DNA of 64,000 bases. Origin: Verrucomicrobiota bacterium. Lineage in GTDB: Bacteria; Verrucomicrobiota; Verrucomicrobiia; Opitutales; Intestinicryptomonadaceae. The position numbers and the translations under genes were made by a program. The stretch is from assembly GCA_023450935.1 (NCBI GenBank), contig JAEXGH010000004.1, forward strand, positions 1 through 64,000, given 5' to 3'. The first letter of the stretch is position 1, and the number at the start of each line of letters is the position of its first letter. The notes under the pieces were generated by a model. The model worked only from the letters and a program-made list of their open reading frames with translations, was not told where the DNA came from and searched no databases. Below, piece by piece: positions 41,949-50,925 of the stretch.

Positions 41949-44081
41949 CTAATAAATGAAGAGCATTTCCGAATACTTCGGCAACGGCCAAAGTTCGTCG
42001 TCAACTTCTTTTTCGAGCGAGTCGGCGGCGGCGCGGACGCGGCTCATGGCGTCGATTTTCGCACTTTCATCGGCTTTGGCGGCGAGCGTTTCCTCGAGCG
42101 AGTTGTTCGCGGAAATAAGCTCGCCGAAGAGAACGGAGAGCTTTTCGAGCTTCGGGGCAATCGGGTTTGCCGTCTTTGCGGAGCCGAAGGCCGCCGAGGC
42201 GTCGCCGAGCGTTTTCGCGTATTTTGCAACCGCGGGGACGATGAGCGTGTTCGACATCTCAAGCGTCAGCGAAGACTCAATCTGAATTTTCTTCGCATAC
42301 TCCTCCATGAACACCTCGTAGCGCGAGCGCAATTCGGTCGCGTTGAAGACGCCGTATTTTTCAAAAAGCGCGATGTTCTTCGGGTCAATGAGCGGTTTGA
42401 GCGCGTCGGGCGTTTTTACGAGGTTGGGCAAAGCGCGTCGGGCTGCCTCGCTTTTCCAGTCGCTTTTGTAGCCGTCGCCGTTGAAGATAATGCGCTTGTG
42501 CTTTTTCACTATGTCTTGGAGGATTTCGCGCAGGCCCTTTTGGAAGTTTTCGGGCGCGAGCTTTTCAAGCTTCGAGGCAACCTCGTCAAACGCCTCAGCG
42601 ACAATCGTGTTGAGCATCACGTTGGGACTTGAGCACGACTGCGACGAGCCGGGGGCGCGGAATTCGAACTTGTTCCCCGTGAATGCGAACGGACTCGTCC
42701 TGTTGCGGTCGGTCGCGTCGCAGCTAAGCGGCGGGAGTTGGTCAACGCCTATTTTTATGAGCTTGCCCTGTTTGGAGTTTTTCGCGCCGCCGCCTTCGAT
42801 TTGGTTGATGATGTCGGTGAGTTGGTCGCCGAGGAACATTGAAATGATAGCCGGCGGGGCTTCGTTCGCGCCGAGACGGTGGTCGTTGCCCGCGCTTGCC
42901 GTCGCCGCGCGGAGGAGGTCGCTGTGTTTGTCAACGGCCATAATCATGGCGCAGAGCGTTGTGATGAAAAGCGCGTTTTCGTGCGGGCTGGAGCCGGGGT
43001 TGAGCAGGTTGCGCTTGCCGACGGAAATCGACCAGTTGTTGTGCTTGCCCGAACCGTTTATCCCCGCGAAGGGCTTTTCGTGCAAAAGGCACGTCAGCCC
43101 GTGCTTGTCGGCCGTGTTGCGCAGGATTTCCATCACCATGATGTTGTGGTCGGTGGCGAGGTTCAAATCTTCGAACACGGGGGCTATTTCGAACTGCGCG
43201 GGCGCGACTTCATTGTGGCGCGTTTTGGCGGGAATGCCGATTTTCCACAGCTCCAAATCGACATCGTGCATAAAGTTGAGAATGCGCGGCTTTATTTGAC
43301 CGAAGTAGTGGTCGTCAAGCTGCTGGTGTTTTTGCGGCGGCGCGCCGAAAAGCGTTCTGCCCGATTCCATCAGGTCGGGACGCAGCGCGTAGAGGTTTTT
43401 GTCTATCAAAAAGTATTCCTGTTCCGCGCCGAGGGTGATTGAAACTTTGTCGTCTTCGTTTATGCCGAAACACTTTACAAGGCGGCGCGCCTGTTTGCTG
43501 AGCACCTGTATTGAGCGCAAAAGCGGCGTTTTTTTGTCGAGAACTTCGCTCGTGTAGGAAAGGAAAATCGTGGGAATATACAGCGTAGCCACCCCGCCCA
43601 CGCGCTTGATGAACGCGGGGGAAGTCGGGTCCCAAGCGGTATAGCCGCGCGCCTCGAACGTAGAACGCAGGCCGCCCGACGGGAAGCTCGACGCATCGGG
43701 TTCGCCCACAATCAGGTTTTTACCCGAGAATCTCGTTATCGCCTTCGCCTCTCCCACAGGCTCTATGAACGAGTCGTGTTTTTCCGCGCTCGTGCCCGTA
43801 AGCGGGAAGAACCAGTGTGTATAATGGGTCGCGCCCTTTTGCATAGCCCAGATTTTCATCGCGTGGGCGACATCGTCGGCGACTGCGGGATCAAGCTGAA
43901 CGCCCTTTTCAATAGTCTCCAGAAGCTTCCTATAAATCGGCTTCGAGAGGTAGTCCTCCATTGCCTTTATACTGAAAGAATCTGTGCCGTATTCGTTATC
44001 CACATCATACGGTTTTTCTGTCGGGGTGTATTCCCGCGCGCATTCTATTATTTTTGCCAGTGCTTTTTTTCTTGCGTTCAT
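41949..44081 (-). CDS. glnN: Glutamine synthetase type III
   Basis: 710 residues from the ATG at 44081 (GAAAGAGAG just upstream); an extended frame adds 27 residues. Type III features are clear: HYTHWFFPLTGTSAEKHDSF near the N-terminus, GAEQEYFLID, NEVAPAQFEIAPVFED, HEKPFAGINGSGKHNNWS and RTSPFAFTGNKFEFR. It makes glutamine from glutamate, ammonia and ATP. Type III enzymes are typical of Bacteroidota, cyanobacteria and some PVC bacteria. No nitrogen regulator lies nearby; the upstream 130 bp run into a REP-like cluster. Confidence 0.95.
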   Translation of the reverse strand: MNARKKALAKIIECAREYTPTEKPYDVDNEYGTDSFSIKAMEDYLSKPIYRKLLETIEKGVQLDPAVADDVAHAMKIWAMQKGATHYTHWFFPLTGTSAEKHDSFIEPVGEAKAITRFSGKNLIVGEPDASSFPSGGLRSTFEARGYTAWDPTSPAFIKRVGGVATLYIPTIFLSYTSEVLDKKTPLLRSIQVLSKQARRLVKCFGINEDDKVSITLGAEQEYFLIDKNLYALRPDLMESGRTLFGAPPQKHQQLDDHYFGQIKPRILNFMHDVDLELWKIGIPAKTRHNEVAPAQFEIAPVFEDLNLATDHNIMVMEILRNTADKHGLTCLLHEKPFAGINGSGKHNNWSISVGKRNLLNPGSSPHENALFITTLCAMIMAVDKHSDLLRAATASAGNDHRLGANEAPPAIISMFLGDQLTDIINQIEGGGAKNSKQGKLIKIGVDQLPPLSCDATDRNRTSPFAFTGNKFEFRAPGSSQSCSSPNVMLNTIVAEAFDEVASKLEKLAPENFQKGLREILQDIVKKHKRIIFNGDGYKSDWKSEAARRALPNLVKTPDALKPLIDPKNIALFEKYGVFNATELRSRYEVFMEEYAKKIQIESSLTLEMSNTLIVPAVAKYAKTLGDASAAFGSAKTANPIAPKLEKLSVLFGELISANNSLEETLAAKADESAKIDAMSRVRAAADSLEKEVDDELWPLPKYSEMLFIY

Positions 44082-44204
44082 ACTCTCTCTTTCAATGTTA
44101 TTGCGTCGCAACGGGCGAGGCAAGTTCCCTTTCCCGCCCCTATCCGACACTGCAACTTTCACACGTTTTCTCCCACTCTGCCGAATTTTCTTCCGATTGC
44201 AACT

Positions 44205-44509
44205 CTTTTATGATTCCGAAAGCGGCGGCGATTGGCGCAGCCAATACGCCTTTGACTCCAGTTGAAGTTTTTAGCTTTCCGAAAGCGGCGGCGATTGGCG
44301 CAGCCAATACACCTTTGACTCCAGTTGAAGTTTTTTAGCTTTCCGGAAGCGGCGGCGAGTGTCTATGATAATCCGCCTTTAGCTTTTACTTTAAGTTTTA
44401 GTATAAATAAAAAGGCGACTGGAATTTTCCAGTCGCCCAATTTTTAGATAAAAACTTTAATTGAAGAGCTAAGGCGCATTGACTGTGGCAATCGCCGCCC
44501 ATTTAGGAA
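44205..44509. repeat. Cluster of REP-like hairpin elements
   Basis: Two nearly identical 62-bp units begin at about 44213 and 44275 (CCGAAAGCGGCGGCG, GATTGGC-GCA-GCCAAT, CGCCTTTGACTCCAGTTGAAG). A third, decayed unit follows at about 44340, and a unit in the opposite orientation (AAGGCGCATTGACTGTGGCAATCG in part) ends at about 44505. They fill the gap between glnN and the DUF1080 gene. Confidence 0.85.
44408..44446 (-). terminator. Terminator of the DUF1080 gene
   Basis: GGCGACTGGAA/TTCCAGTCGCC stem with A-run and T-run on the two sides, so it can work in both directions; 65 bp past the minus-strand stop. Confidence 0.8.
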
Positions 44510-45205
44510 TTATAAAATATTGCGAATGCGCACGTTGCGGTAGTCGGTGGCTGCTTTGCCGTGTTTGCCCTGCAGGCCGATTTTGCCTTTTGTGGGCATT
44601 TCGCATTTTTTGTGGAGGGTAAGCCACGGCAAAATTGCCTCGCCTTTTGGGGTGAGCTTATTGTCCTTCCATTCCGACATATCCATTTTGCTGACGTGTT
44701 TGTCGTTGAGCCAAACGTCGATTTTCTGACCGTCGGCGCGCACGCGCATTTTCTGCCATTCGCCGAAGGGCAGGCGGGTGTCGAATTCGGAATTGACGTG
44801 CCCGAAAATGCAGCCGCAGTTCCACATCGGTTTGCCGAATTTCTCGCATGAGCTGTCGGCAATCTGGATTTCTATGGAGTTGGGAATCCATTTTTTCGTG
44901 TCGGTGCAGTATATTACGATACCGCTGTTGGATTCCTTTTCGATTCTGAATTCGAGTTCAAGCTCGAAGTTTTCGAAATCGTTTTTCGTGAAAATTATTC
45001 TGTCCTTGTTCGCCCTGATTACGCCGTCTTTGTCGATGCTCCAAACGTCTTTGTCGAAGTCGGCGTTGGAGAGGTCGGCGGCAAACAGCGGAGACCACTC
45101 GTTGGCGGTCTGGCATTGCGCGGAGTTATTGCGGGTTTTGTCGCACACGCAGGCGGAAAGGGCTGCAATGGCGGCGAACATTGTAAGAGTTATCGTCTTT
45201 TTCAT
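44510..45205 (-). CDS. DUF1080 lipoprotein (3-keto-glycoside hydrolase-like)
   Basis: 231 residues. The signal peptide ends in a lipobox (ALSACVC). The mature part is a concanavalin-like beta sandwich of the DUF1080 family: WSPLFAADLSNADFDKDVWS, then FELELEFRIEKESNSGIVIYC, then WQKMRVRADGQKIDVWLND and KGKIGLQGKHGKA. DUF1080 proteins bind or cleave glycosides, some acting on 3-keto-disaccharides, and are abundant in Verrucomicrobiota, Planctomycetota and Bacteroidota. It stands alone on its strand. Confidence 0.85.
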   Translation of the reverse strand: MKKTITLTMFAAIAALSACVCDKTRNNSAQCQTANEWSPLFAADLSNADFDKDVWSIDKDGVIRANKDRIIFTKNDFENFELELEFRIEKESNSGIVIYCTDTKKWIPNSIEIQIADSSCEKFGKPMWNCGCIFGHVNSEFDTRLPFGEWQKMRVRADGQKIDVWLNDKHVSKMDMSEWKDNKLTPKGEAILPWLTLHKKCEMPTKGKIGLQGKHGKAATDYRNVRIRNIL

Positions 45206-45371
45206 AGAGAATCGGAGAGTGCCGGGCCGCCGAAAATTGTCAAACTTTTTGTGCTTTAAAACCGCCTTGCGCGCGTCGGCGCCGACGCTTTGTTATACAA
45301 AAGAGGCGTTTGTGTCAAAGAATCCAAAGTTGTGTTGCGTTTTCGGCGTCCGATGATATAAATTATTTTCT

Positions 45372-45779
45372 ATGAATATTGAAAATCCAGAAGTAATCGG
45401 GACTGCGCTGATGTCGGCAACGTCTCTTCTGGGCGCGTATTATCTCGTTCTGAAAATCCGCGACCAGCTCAGCGAAAAGCCCGATCCCAAATTAACATAC
45501 GCCACGCACACGCAGATGGAAAAAGTCAGGTGCGAGGTTGTCAAAATGCTTTCCGACTACCTGCAGGATTTGCGCGCGCTGCGTTTGGAAATACGCGAGG
45601 AAAACCGCGTTCTCTCCAAAAGCTACCAGCGCAGCATTATGCAGATGAACGAAATGATTGCCCGCAACGCCGAGAACATAAGCTCGCTAATAGCCCAGTG
45701 CGCGTCGGCAAATCAGCGCATATCGGAGTTGTCGGTGAAAACCGACAGGATAATTCTAACGTCGAAGGACGAAAAATGA
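45372..45779 (+). CDS. Mu gp25-like (DUF2730-type) phage protein
   Basis: 135 residues: a single TM helix near the N-terminus (LMSATSLLGAYYLVLKI, about 12-28) and then a long coiled coil (LSDYLQDLRALRLEIREENR through NISSLIAQ). Mu-like phages carry a protein of this shape (gp25, DUF2730) directly before the packaging genes. The stop overlaps the next ATG (ATGA). The assignment is by shape and position rather than sequence motif. Confidence 0.5.
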   Translation: MNIENPEVIGTALMSATSLLGAYYLVLKIRDQLSEKPDPKLTYATHTQMEKVRCEVVKMLSDYLQDLRALRLEIREENRVLSKSYQRSIMQMNEMIARNAENISSLIAQCASANQRISELSVKTDRIILTSKDEK

Positions 45780-46036
45780 ACGCCGATATTCTTTACAGAC
45801 GCGCCGTTTTGGCGCAGCTTGAGGCGGCTTACCCCGCGGGGCTGCCGTCGGGCACAATAGCGCAGGGGCTTGCTCTTGCGGGGTTTGCCTCCGACGCCGC
45901 GGAGCTTGAACGCCAGCTGCAGTATTTACGGGAAAAGCAGTTCGCCGAAAGCGTGAATTCGGCTTTGTGCCCGTCGTTTGTGCGCACCAAAATCACGGCG
46001 CGCGGGCTTGACTATCTTCAAAGCGGGGAGTTTTAA
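45776..46036 (+). CDS. Mu gp26-like small phage protein
   Basis: 86 residues from the ATG at 45776, overlapping the previous stop by four bases. Helical, with a winged-helix-like layout (LQYLREKQFAES, then KITARGLDYLQSG). In Mu-like phages a protein of about this size sits between gp25 and the small terminase. The last base of its stop is one base before the next start, so the four genes form a tight unit. Confidence 0.45.
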   Translation: MNADILYRRAVLAQLEAAYPAGLPSGTIAQGLALAGFASDAAELERQLQYLREKQFAESVNSALCPSFVRTKITARGLDYLQSGEF

Positions 46037-46037
46037 G

Positions 46038-46430
46038 ATGGCGGCTAAAACGGCGCGGGAAGACGCGGAGACTTCGCCCGAAAAAACGCCCGCAAAAAGG
46101 CGGACGGCAACGCTTGCCGCGCACATAAAACGCATAAAACAGGCGAAACTCGACGCCGAAAAGGCGGTTGAAACGGCGTCGAAAATGGACGCCGCGCGCG
46201 CTTCCATAGAGATTTTGTGGGAGATGGTTTTCGACTACCTGTGCTCGGCGCGCGAAGTCTCGGCTGCGGAAATCGCGAATCTCTCGAGCGTTGCGCAGAG
46301 GCTTTCGTCTTCGCGCGTGCAGTTGGCGAATTTCGGCGCAAAAACAGACGCCTCGGGACAGGGTATCGCCGCGGGGCGCATTTCGCCCGAAACGCTCTCC
46401 AAAATAGAAAACGAACTGAACCTTCTTTAA
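46038..46430 (+). CDS. Possible small terminase subunit (Mu gp27 / DUF3486-like)
   Basis: 130 residues, rich in Ala, Lys and Glu: basic N-terminus, helical middle (HIKRIKQAKLDAEKAVETAS in outline), then ASIEILWEMVFDYLCS and SSVAQRLSSSRVQLANF. Mu gp27-type proteins are helical and act as the DNA-recognition subunit in packaging. It is shorter than usual. The call rests mostly on its place directly before the large terminase gene. Confidence 0.45.
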   Translation: MAAKTAREDAETSPEKTPAKRRTATLAAHIKRIKQAKLDAEKAVETASKMDAARASIEILWEMVFDYLCSAREVSAAEIANLSSVAQRLSSSRVQLANFGAKTDASGQGIAAGRISPETLSKIENELNLL

Positions 46431-46437
46431 AAAACGA

Positions 46438-47793
46438 ATGGACGGATTTTTTTTGCCATATCAAAAAAAGTGGATTTTGGACAATTCGCGCATAAAGCTT
46501 ATGGAGAAGTCGCGGCAGGTGGGAATCAGCTGGACTACCGCATACAGGCTTGTGCGCGCGCATTCGCTGTCGGCGCACAGGCGCGATTCGTGGGTGAGCT
46601 CGCGCGACGAGCTTCAGGCGAAGCTGTTTATAGACGACTGCAAAAAGTTCGCCAAAATCCTCGACTGCGCCGTCCGCGAACACTCGGGCGAATCGGTGCT
46701 TGCCGGCGGAGACTGCGCGTCGCTGGAGTTTTCCAACGGCACGCGCATTTGGTCGCTTTCGTCGAATCCCGACGCGCAGGCGGGCAAGCGCGGCGCGCGC
46801 GTGCTCGACGAATTCGCCCTCCACCCCGACCCCGAAAAGCTCTACGCAATCTCGATGCCGGGAATCACCTGGGGAGGAAACATCGAGATAATCTCGACCC
46901 ACAGGGGCGCGGACTGTTTCTTTAACAAGCTCGTGGAGGAGGCTCGCTACGGGGGAAATCCAAAAAACATTTCCCTCCACAGAGTGACCTTGGAGGACGC
47001 CCTCAATCAGGGGCTGTTGCGCAAAATCAAACGGGGAATCGACCCCGAAAGCGAAATAGCCCAAATGGACGAAGCCGCTTATTTCGACTACATAAAAAAA
47101 TCGTGCGCCGACGAATCGATGTTTATGCAGGAATACATGTGCACGCCCTGCGCGGAGGACTCGCGTTTTATTCCGTTCGAACTCATATCGCGCTGCGCAT
47201 ACAAAAACGGCGGCGACGGCTCGTGGCGGGCGGCGGAGTCGAAGTCGAACCCGATGTTTTTGGGCGTTGACATAGGCAGGACTTCAGATTTGAGCGTGTT
47301 CTGGCTCCTGGAAAAAGTCGCCGACGTGCTCTATACGCGCGACGTGCGCGCGCTTAAAAATTCGCCGTTTGCCGAACAGGAGGCGGTGCTTGACTCGTAT
47401 CTGGGCAATCCGTCTGTGCGGCGCGTTTGCATCGACAATTCCGGCATAGGCAGGCAGTTTGCCGAGCGCGCGCTTTCGCGCTACGGCTCGGCGCGCGTGG
47501 AAGCTGTGTATTTTACGGCGGCGCAGAAGGAACTTATGGCGTATCCGCTTAAAAAGCGTTTTGAGGAGGCGACAATACGCATTCCGGATTCGCGCGAAAT
47601 CGTGGCCGATTTGCACAAAATCCGCCGCGGCTATTCGCTTTCGGGACAGCCGAAATTCTGCGCCGACCGCGACAGCAACGGACATTCCGACAGATTTTGG
47701 GCGCTTGCGCTTGCAAATTACGCCTGTAAAAACTGCGGCACTGCCGTCCTCGGACGCATAGAAAACGTGGATAATTCCACATTCGTATGGTGA
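46438..47793 (+). CDS. Phage terminase large subunit (Mu gp28-like)
   Basis: 451 residues. ATPase half: adenine-binding region FLPYQKKWILDNSR, Walker A variant KSRQVGISW (about 24-32), Walker B ARVLDEFALH (about 120-129), coupling motif IISTHRG. Nuclease half: GVDIGRTSD, CIDNSGIG and NGHSDRFWALAL supply the three expected acidic residues, so both activities look intact. It cuts and pumps DNA into a prohead. No portal, capsid, tail, integrase or lysis gene is found nearby. A 36-codon frame beginning at 47787 (MVKNEANRRILRR) could be a portal remnant. Confidence 0.82.
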   Translation: MDGFFLPYQKKWILDNSRIKLMEKSRQVGISWTTAYRLVRAHSLSAHRRDSWVSSRDELQAKLFIDDCKKFAKILDCAVREHSGESVLAGGDCASLEFSNGTRIWSLSSNPDAQAGKRGARVLDEFALHPDPEKLYAISMPGITWGGNIEIISTHRGADCFFNKLVEEARYGGNPKNISLHRVTLEDALNQGLLRKIKRGIDPESEIAQMDEAAYFDYIKKSCADESMFMQEYMCTPCAEDSRFIPFELISRCAYKNGGDGSWRAAESKSNPMFLGVDIGRTSDLSVFWLLEKVADVLYTRDVRALKNSPFAEQEAVLDSYLGNPSVRRVCIDNSGIGRQFAERALSRYGSARVEAVYFTAAQKELMAYPLKKRFEEATIRIPDSREIVADLHKIRRGYSLSGQPKFCADRDSNGHSDRFWALALANYACKNCGTAVLGRIENVDNSTFVW

Positions 47794-47897
47794 AAAACGA
47801 AGCAAATAGGCGCATTTTGCGGCGCATGCGCCCCGCAAACGGCTGTTTTTGCGACTTTTTTTATAAAAAATGCCGTTCTATCCGTTTTTTTTATTGA
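47787..47897 (+). other. Short frame overlapping the terminase stop, possible portal remnant
   Basis: 36 codons starting in the last codons of the terminase gene (ATGGTGA overlap), the place where Mu-like phages have the portal gene. It begins MVKNEANRRILRRM and then decays into an AT-rich stretch. The evidence is position only. Confidence 0.25.
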
Positions 47898-47921
47898 CAC
47901 TCCCCCCCGCTATTTTAGTTT
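47894..47921 (+). promoter_or_regulatory. Putative promoter of the HU gene
   Basis: TTGACA at 47894-47899, 16-bp spacer with a C-run, TAGTTT at 47916-47921. It would give a leader of about 155 nt with no known motif. Confidence 0.45.
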
Positions 47922-48083
47922 GCAATTACAACAAAGGACGCGCAGGCGCGTTCGATGTTGGCTCTCGGTGCCGAAAAGGTGGAGGGTCTCCCCTGTGTCT
48001 TAGTAAGTGCGAATGTTCAATTTCTCTGAAAACTTCATTTTGGAAGTTTTTTCTAAACCCAAAACAACAAAACTAAAAAAAAT

Positions 48084-48353
48084 ATGAATAAAGCACAACT
48101 CGTAGAAGAAATCCAGAAATTGCTCGGTAAAGACGCAAGCAAAGCCTGCGCCGAAAGAGCGTTGAACGCCGTTCTCGACTCCATCAAGGCTGGCGTTAAA
48201 AAGTCGAAGAAGGTTCAGCTTATCGGGTTCGGAACTTTCTCCGTTGTCAACCGCAAGGCCAGAATGGGCTTCAATCCCCAGACTCAGGAAAAAATCAAGA
48301 TCAAGGCTTCGAAGGGCATCAAGTTTAAGGCGGGTGCCGCTTTCAAGGCGTAG
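48084..48353 (+). CDS. hup: HU-type DNA-binding protein
   Basis: 89 residues, full HU length: MNKAQLVEEIQKLL start, dimer helices, VQLIGFGTFSVVNRKARMG then FNPQTQEKIKI forming the DNA-clamping arm, and a C-terminal ASKGIKFKAGAAFK. It bends and compacts chromosomal DNA. The gene stands alone with its own promoter and terminator; the ATG follows an A-rich stretch without a Shine-Dalgarno site. Confidence 0.93.
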   Translation: MNKAQLVEEIQKLLGKDASKACAERALNAVLDSIKAGVKKSKKVQLIGFGTFSVVNRKARMGFNPQTQEKIKIKASKGIKFKAGAAFKA

Positions 48354-48381
48354 TTTTGTTCTCCTACAAAATTTTCAACGG

Positions 48382-48411
48382 GGTTTGCGCTCGGCGCAAA
48401 CCTTTTTTTTT
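48382..48411 (+). terminator. Terminator of the HU gene
   Basis: GGTTTGCGC, TCG loop, GCGCAAACC and nine T; 28 bp past the stop. Confidence 0.92.
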
Positions 48412-48514
48412 GTCCGCGCGCGGCGGAAGGTTAACAGTTAACTAAAAAACGCCGACATTTGCCTTGAATTAAAAAAAATCTTTCGGAGAATCGACTCCAT
48501 TCAAACAAAGCAAC

Positions 48515-49849
48515 ATGTCAAGACAGATGAAAATAGATCCCTCCACATTGAAAATTACGGACGTGCGCTTCGCCGACATCGACGGCGCGCCCAAAAGATG
48601 CACGCTTATTAAAGTGTATACGAATCAGGGGCTGGTAGGCTACGGCGAAGTCCGCGACGCGTCGAGCCGCACATACGCGGCAATGCTCAAAAGCAGGATT
48701 TTGGGCGAAAACCCGTGCAATGTTGAGAAAATATTCAACCGCATAAAACAGTTCGGGGGCGACTCCCGTCAGGCGGGTGGCGTCTGCGGTCTGGAAGTCG
48801 CCATGTGGGACTTGGCCGGCAAGGCGTGGGGCGTTCCCGTCTGGCAGATGCTCGGCGGCAAATACCGCGACAAAATCCGCATTTACTGCGACACCGACAG
48901 CGAGGGCGGCGGGCGCGACATGGGCAAGGCCCTCAAAGAGCGCATGGCGCAGGGCTATACTTTCCTTAAAATGGATTTGGGCATAGAGCTTTTGACCGAT
49001 GTGGAGGGGGCGTTGTGCGCGCCTTTGGGCTTTCTCGAGAAAATGCGCGAATACAAGAAAACGGTTTTCACTACGCCGCACGGCTCGATAGACCCGCGCG
49101 CAATGCGCGGCGAAGCCTATGATTTGTTTAACACCGCCCACCCGTTTACGGGCATACACATCACCGAAAAGGGCTTGGACTATCTGGAAAAATATATGGC
49201 CGATGTCCGCGCGGAAGTCGGCTACGAAATTCCGATAGCAATAGATCATATCGGGCATATCCCGCTTGAGGACTGCATAAAACTGGCGCGGCGTATGGAA
49301 AAATACAATCTCTCGTGGATAGAGGACCCCGTCCCGTGGCAGTATACAGACCAGTATGTAAAACTTTCAAACTCCACCACCGCCCCCATTGCGACGGGCG
49401 AAGACATCTATCTGAAAGAGGGGTTTATGCCGCTGCTGAAGTCGGGCGCGCTTGCTGTTATCCACCCCGACGTTCTAACGGCGGGCGGCATTGCCGAAAC
49501 AAAGAAAATCGGCGACTTGGCGGAGGAACACCATGTTGCAATGGCAATCCATATGGCGGAAAGTCCCATTGCCTGCATGGCGGCGGTCCACGTTGCGGCG
49601 GCCACCAGAAACTTTACCGCGCTTGAAGTCCACTCGGTTGACGTTCCGTGGTGGGACAGCCTCGTAAACGGACTGCCGAAGCCGCTTGTAGACAACGGCT
49701 ACATCTCCGTTCCGAACACGCCGGGGCTCGGAATAGAGTCGCTTAACGAGGAGCTTATCAAGGAAAAGGCGCACGAAGATTTCCCTGAAATATGGGGGGA
49801 TACGTCGGTTTGGGACAAGGAATGGGCGAACGACCGCCGCTGGTCGTAA
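48515..49849 (+). CDS. Enolase-superfamily sugar-acid dehydratase (MR/MLE type)
   Basis: 444 residues. N-terminal capping domain, then a barrel with metal ligands Asp244 (AIDHIGH), Glu270 (SWIEDPVPW) and Glu296 (ATGEDIY). Lys152 lies in LKMDLG and His346 in AIHMAES, giving the general acid and base expected for acid-sugar dehydration. It is about 50-60 residues longer than common members because of an insert after KMDLG (about 157-235). It should convert an aldonic acid to a 2-keto-3-deoxy acid. It opens the run that contains the transporter, SDR and RraA-like aldolase. GGAGA lies upstream. Confidence 0.85.
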   Translation: MSRQMKIDPSTLKITDVRFADIDGAPKRCTLIKVYTNQGLVGYGEVRDASSRTYAAMLKSRILGENPCNVEKIFNRIKQFGGDSRQAGGVCGLEVAMWDLAGKAWGVPVWQMLGGKYRDKIRIYCDTDSEGGGRDMGKALKERMAQGYTFLKMDLGIELLTDVEGALCAPLGFLEKMREYKKTVFTTPHGSIDPRAMRGEAYDLFNTAHPFTGIHITEKGLDYLEKYMADVRAEVGYEIPIAIDHIGHIPLEDCIKLARRMEKYNLSWIEDPVPWQYTDQYVKLSNSTTAPIATGEDIYLKEGFMPLLKSGALAVIHPDVLTAGGIAETKKIGDLAEEHHVAMAIHMAESPIACMAAVHVAAATRNFTALEVHSVDVPWWDSLVNGLPKPLVDNGYISVPNTPGLGIESLNEELIKEKAHEDFPEIWGDTSVWDKEWANDRRWS

Positions 49850-49935
49850 GCAAAGCTTGACGGGATTGAGTTTTGTTGCGATTATTCGGACGGCAGTTTA
49901 AACACAACACCAATCCTTGAAAATAAATCGGCAAT

Positions 49936-50913
49936 ATGAGAAACAAGATGGCATTAGTATTCACTATGTTGTCCTCGGTTTGCGCGGGTAGTCCGGCGGT
50001 TTCGCGCGGATACCCCCAGACCGAGATGACAAACGGTCTGCTCGACGTCTCCGTCGCGTCGGATACCGGCAATCCCGCAAACTTCTACCGCGGCCAGCGT
50101 TTCGACTGGGCGGGAATCGTCTATTCGCTGCGCTACAGGGGGCACTCCTACTTCGGCGAGTGGTTCGACAACTTCGACCCGAACTTCCACGATACCGTTT
50201 GCGGCCCCGCCGAAGAGTTCACGCAAATAGGCTACGACGATGCGAAAATCGGCGGCGTGTTTCTTAAAATCGGCGTGGGTGTCCTCCGGCGTTCGTCCGA
50301 CAAACCCTATTCGTTCCGCGACCCGTACGAAATAGTTGACGGCGGGAAGTGGAGCGTTTCTTCGACGAAAAAATCCATAACATACACGCAGACTTTGCAG
50401 AGCGAGCTCGGTTCATACGTCTACGAAAAAACGCTGGAGCTTGCGGAGAATTCGCCCGTGATGGCAATCCGCCACAGGCTCGAAAATACGGGCAAAAAGG
50501 CGATAGACACAAGCGTTTACTGCCACAATTTCTTCATGCTCGACAACGAACCCGCGGGCAAAAACATATCGCTTAAATTCGCCTTCGAGCCGAAGGGCGC
50601 GGAGTTGCTTTTGGGCGCGGAAAAGTTTGTTTCGCTTAGGGGGCGCGAGTTCGTATACAACAAAAATTTCGAAGACGGCGACTTGGCTTTGTATAAAAAT
50701 TTCGACGGCGAAAACAAATTGGAGAATTACGATTTCCGTCTGGAAAACGCCAAAACGGGCGCGGGGGTGAGGATAACCTCCGACAGACCCCTAATGAAGG
50801 TTACGTTTTGGTCGTGCAAAAAAACGTATTGCGTGGAGCCTTTCACGCGGATTGTCGTGGAGCCGAACGGGGTGTTCGAGTGGACCAACTTCTACGAGTT
50901 CTACGAGAAATAA
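49936..50913 (+). CDS. Mutarotase-like beta-sandwich protein, possibly exported
   Basis: 325 residues. The N-terminus is weakly hydrophobic and may be a signal peptide. The sequence is beta-rich, with FYRGQRFDWAGIVYSLRYRG, YTQTLQSELGSYVYEKTLEL, VYCHNFFMLDNEPAGK and a closing FTRIVVEPNGVFEWTNFYEF, a pattern seen in galactose-mutarotase-like (aldose 1-epimerase superfamily) proteins. I do not see the canonical GalM His pair clearly, so enzyme activity is uncertain. It sits between the dehydratase and the transporter, which suggests a role in presenting the sugar acid or its parent sugar. Confidence 0.55.
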   Translation: MRNKMALVFTMLSSVCAGSPAVSRGYPQTEMTNGLLDVSVASDTGNPANFYRGQRFDWAGIVYSLRYRGHSYFGEWFDNFDPNFHDTVCGPAEEFTQIGYDDAKIGGVFLKIGVGVLRRSSDKPYSFRDPYEIVDGGKWSVSSTKKSITYTQTLQSELGSYVYEKTLELAENSPVMAIRHRLENTGKKAIDTSVYCHNFFMLDNEPAGKNISLKFAFEPKGAELLLGAEKFVSLRGREFVYNKNFEDGDLALYKNFDGENKLENYDFRLENAKTGAGVRITSDRPLMKVTFWSCKKTYCVEPFTRIVVEPNGVFEWTNFYEFYEK

Positions 50914-50925
50914 CTTAACGGGATT

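Noticed and set aside
45275..45290. GCGTCGGCGCCGACGC palindrome ahead of the phage module
   Set aside because: A perfect 16-bp palindrome, but a single GC-rich copy with no partner or promoter context, so no function can be supported.
46045..47064. 339-codon minus-strand frame across the terminase region
   Set aside because: Antisense to two packaging genes; Arg/Pro-rich shadow.
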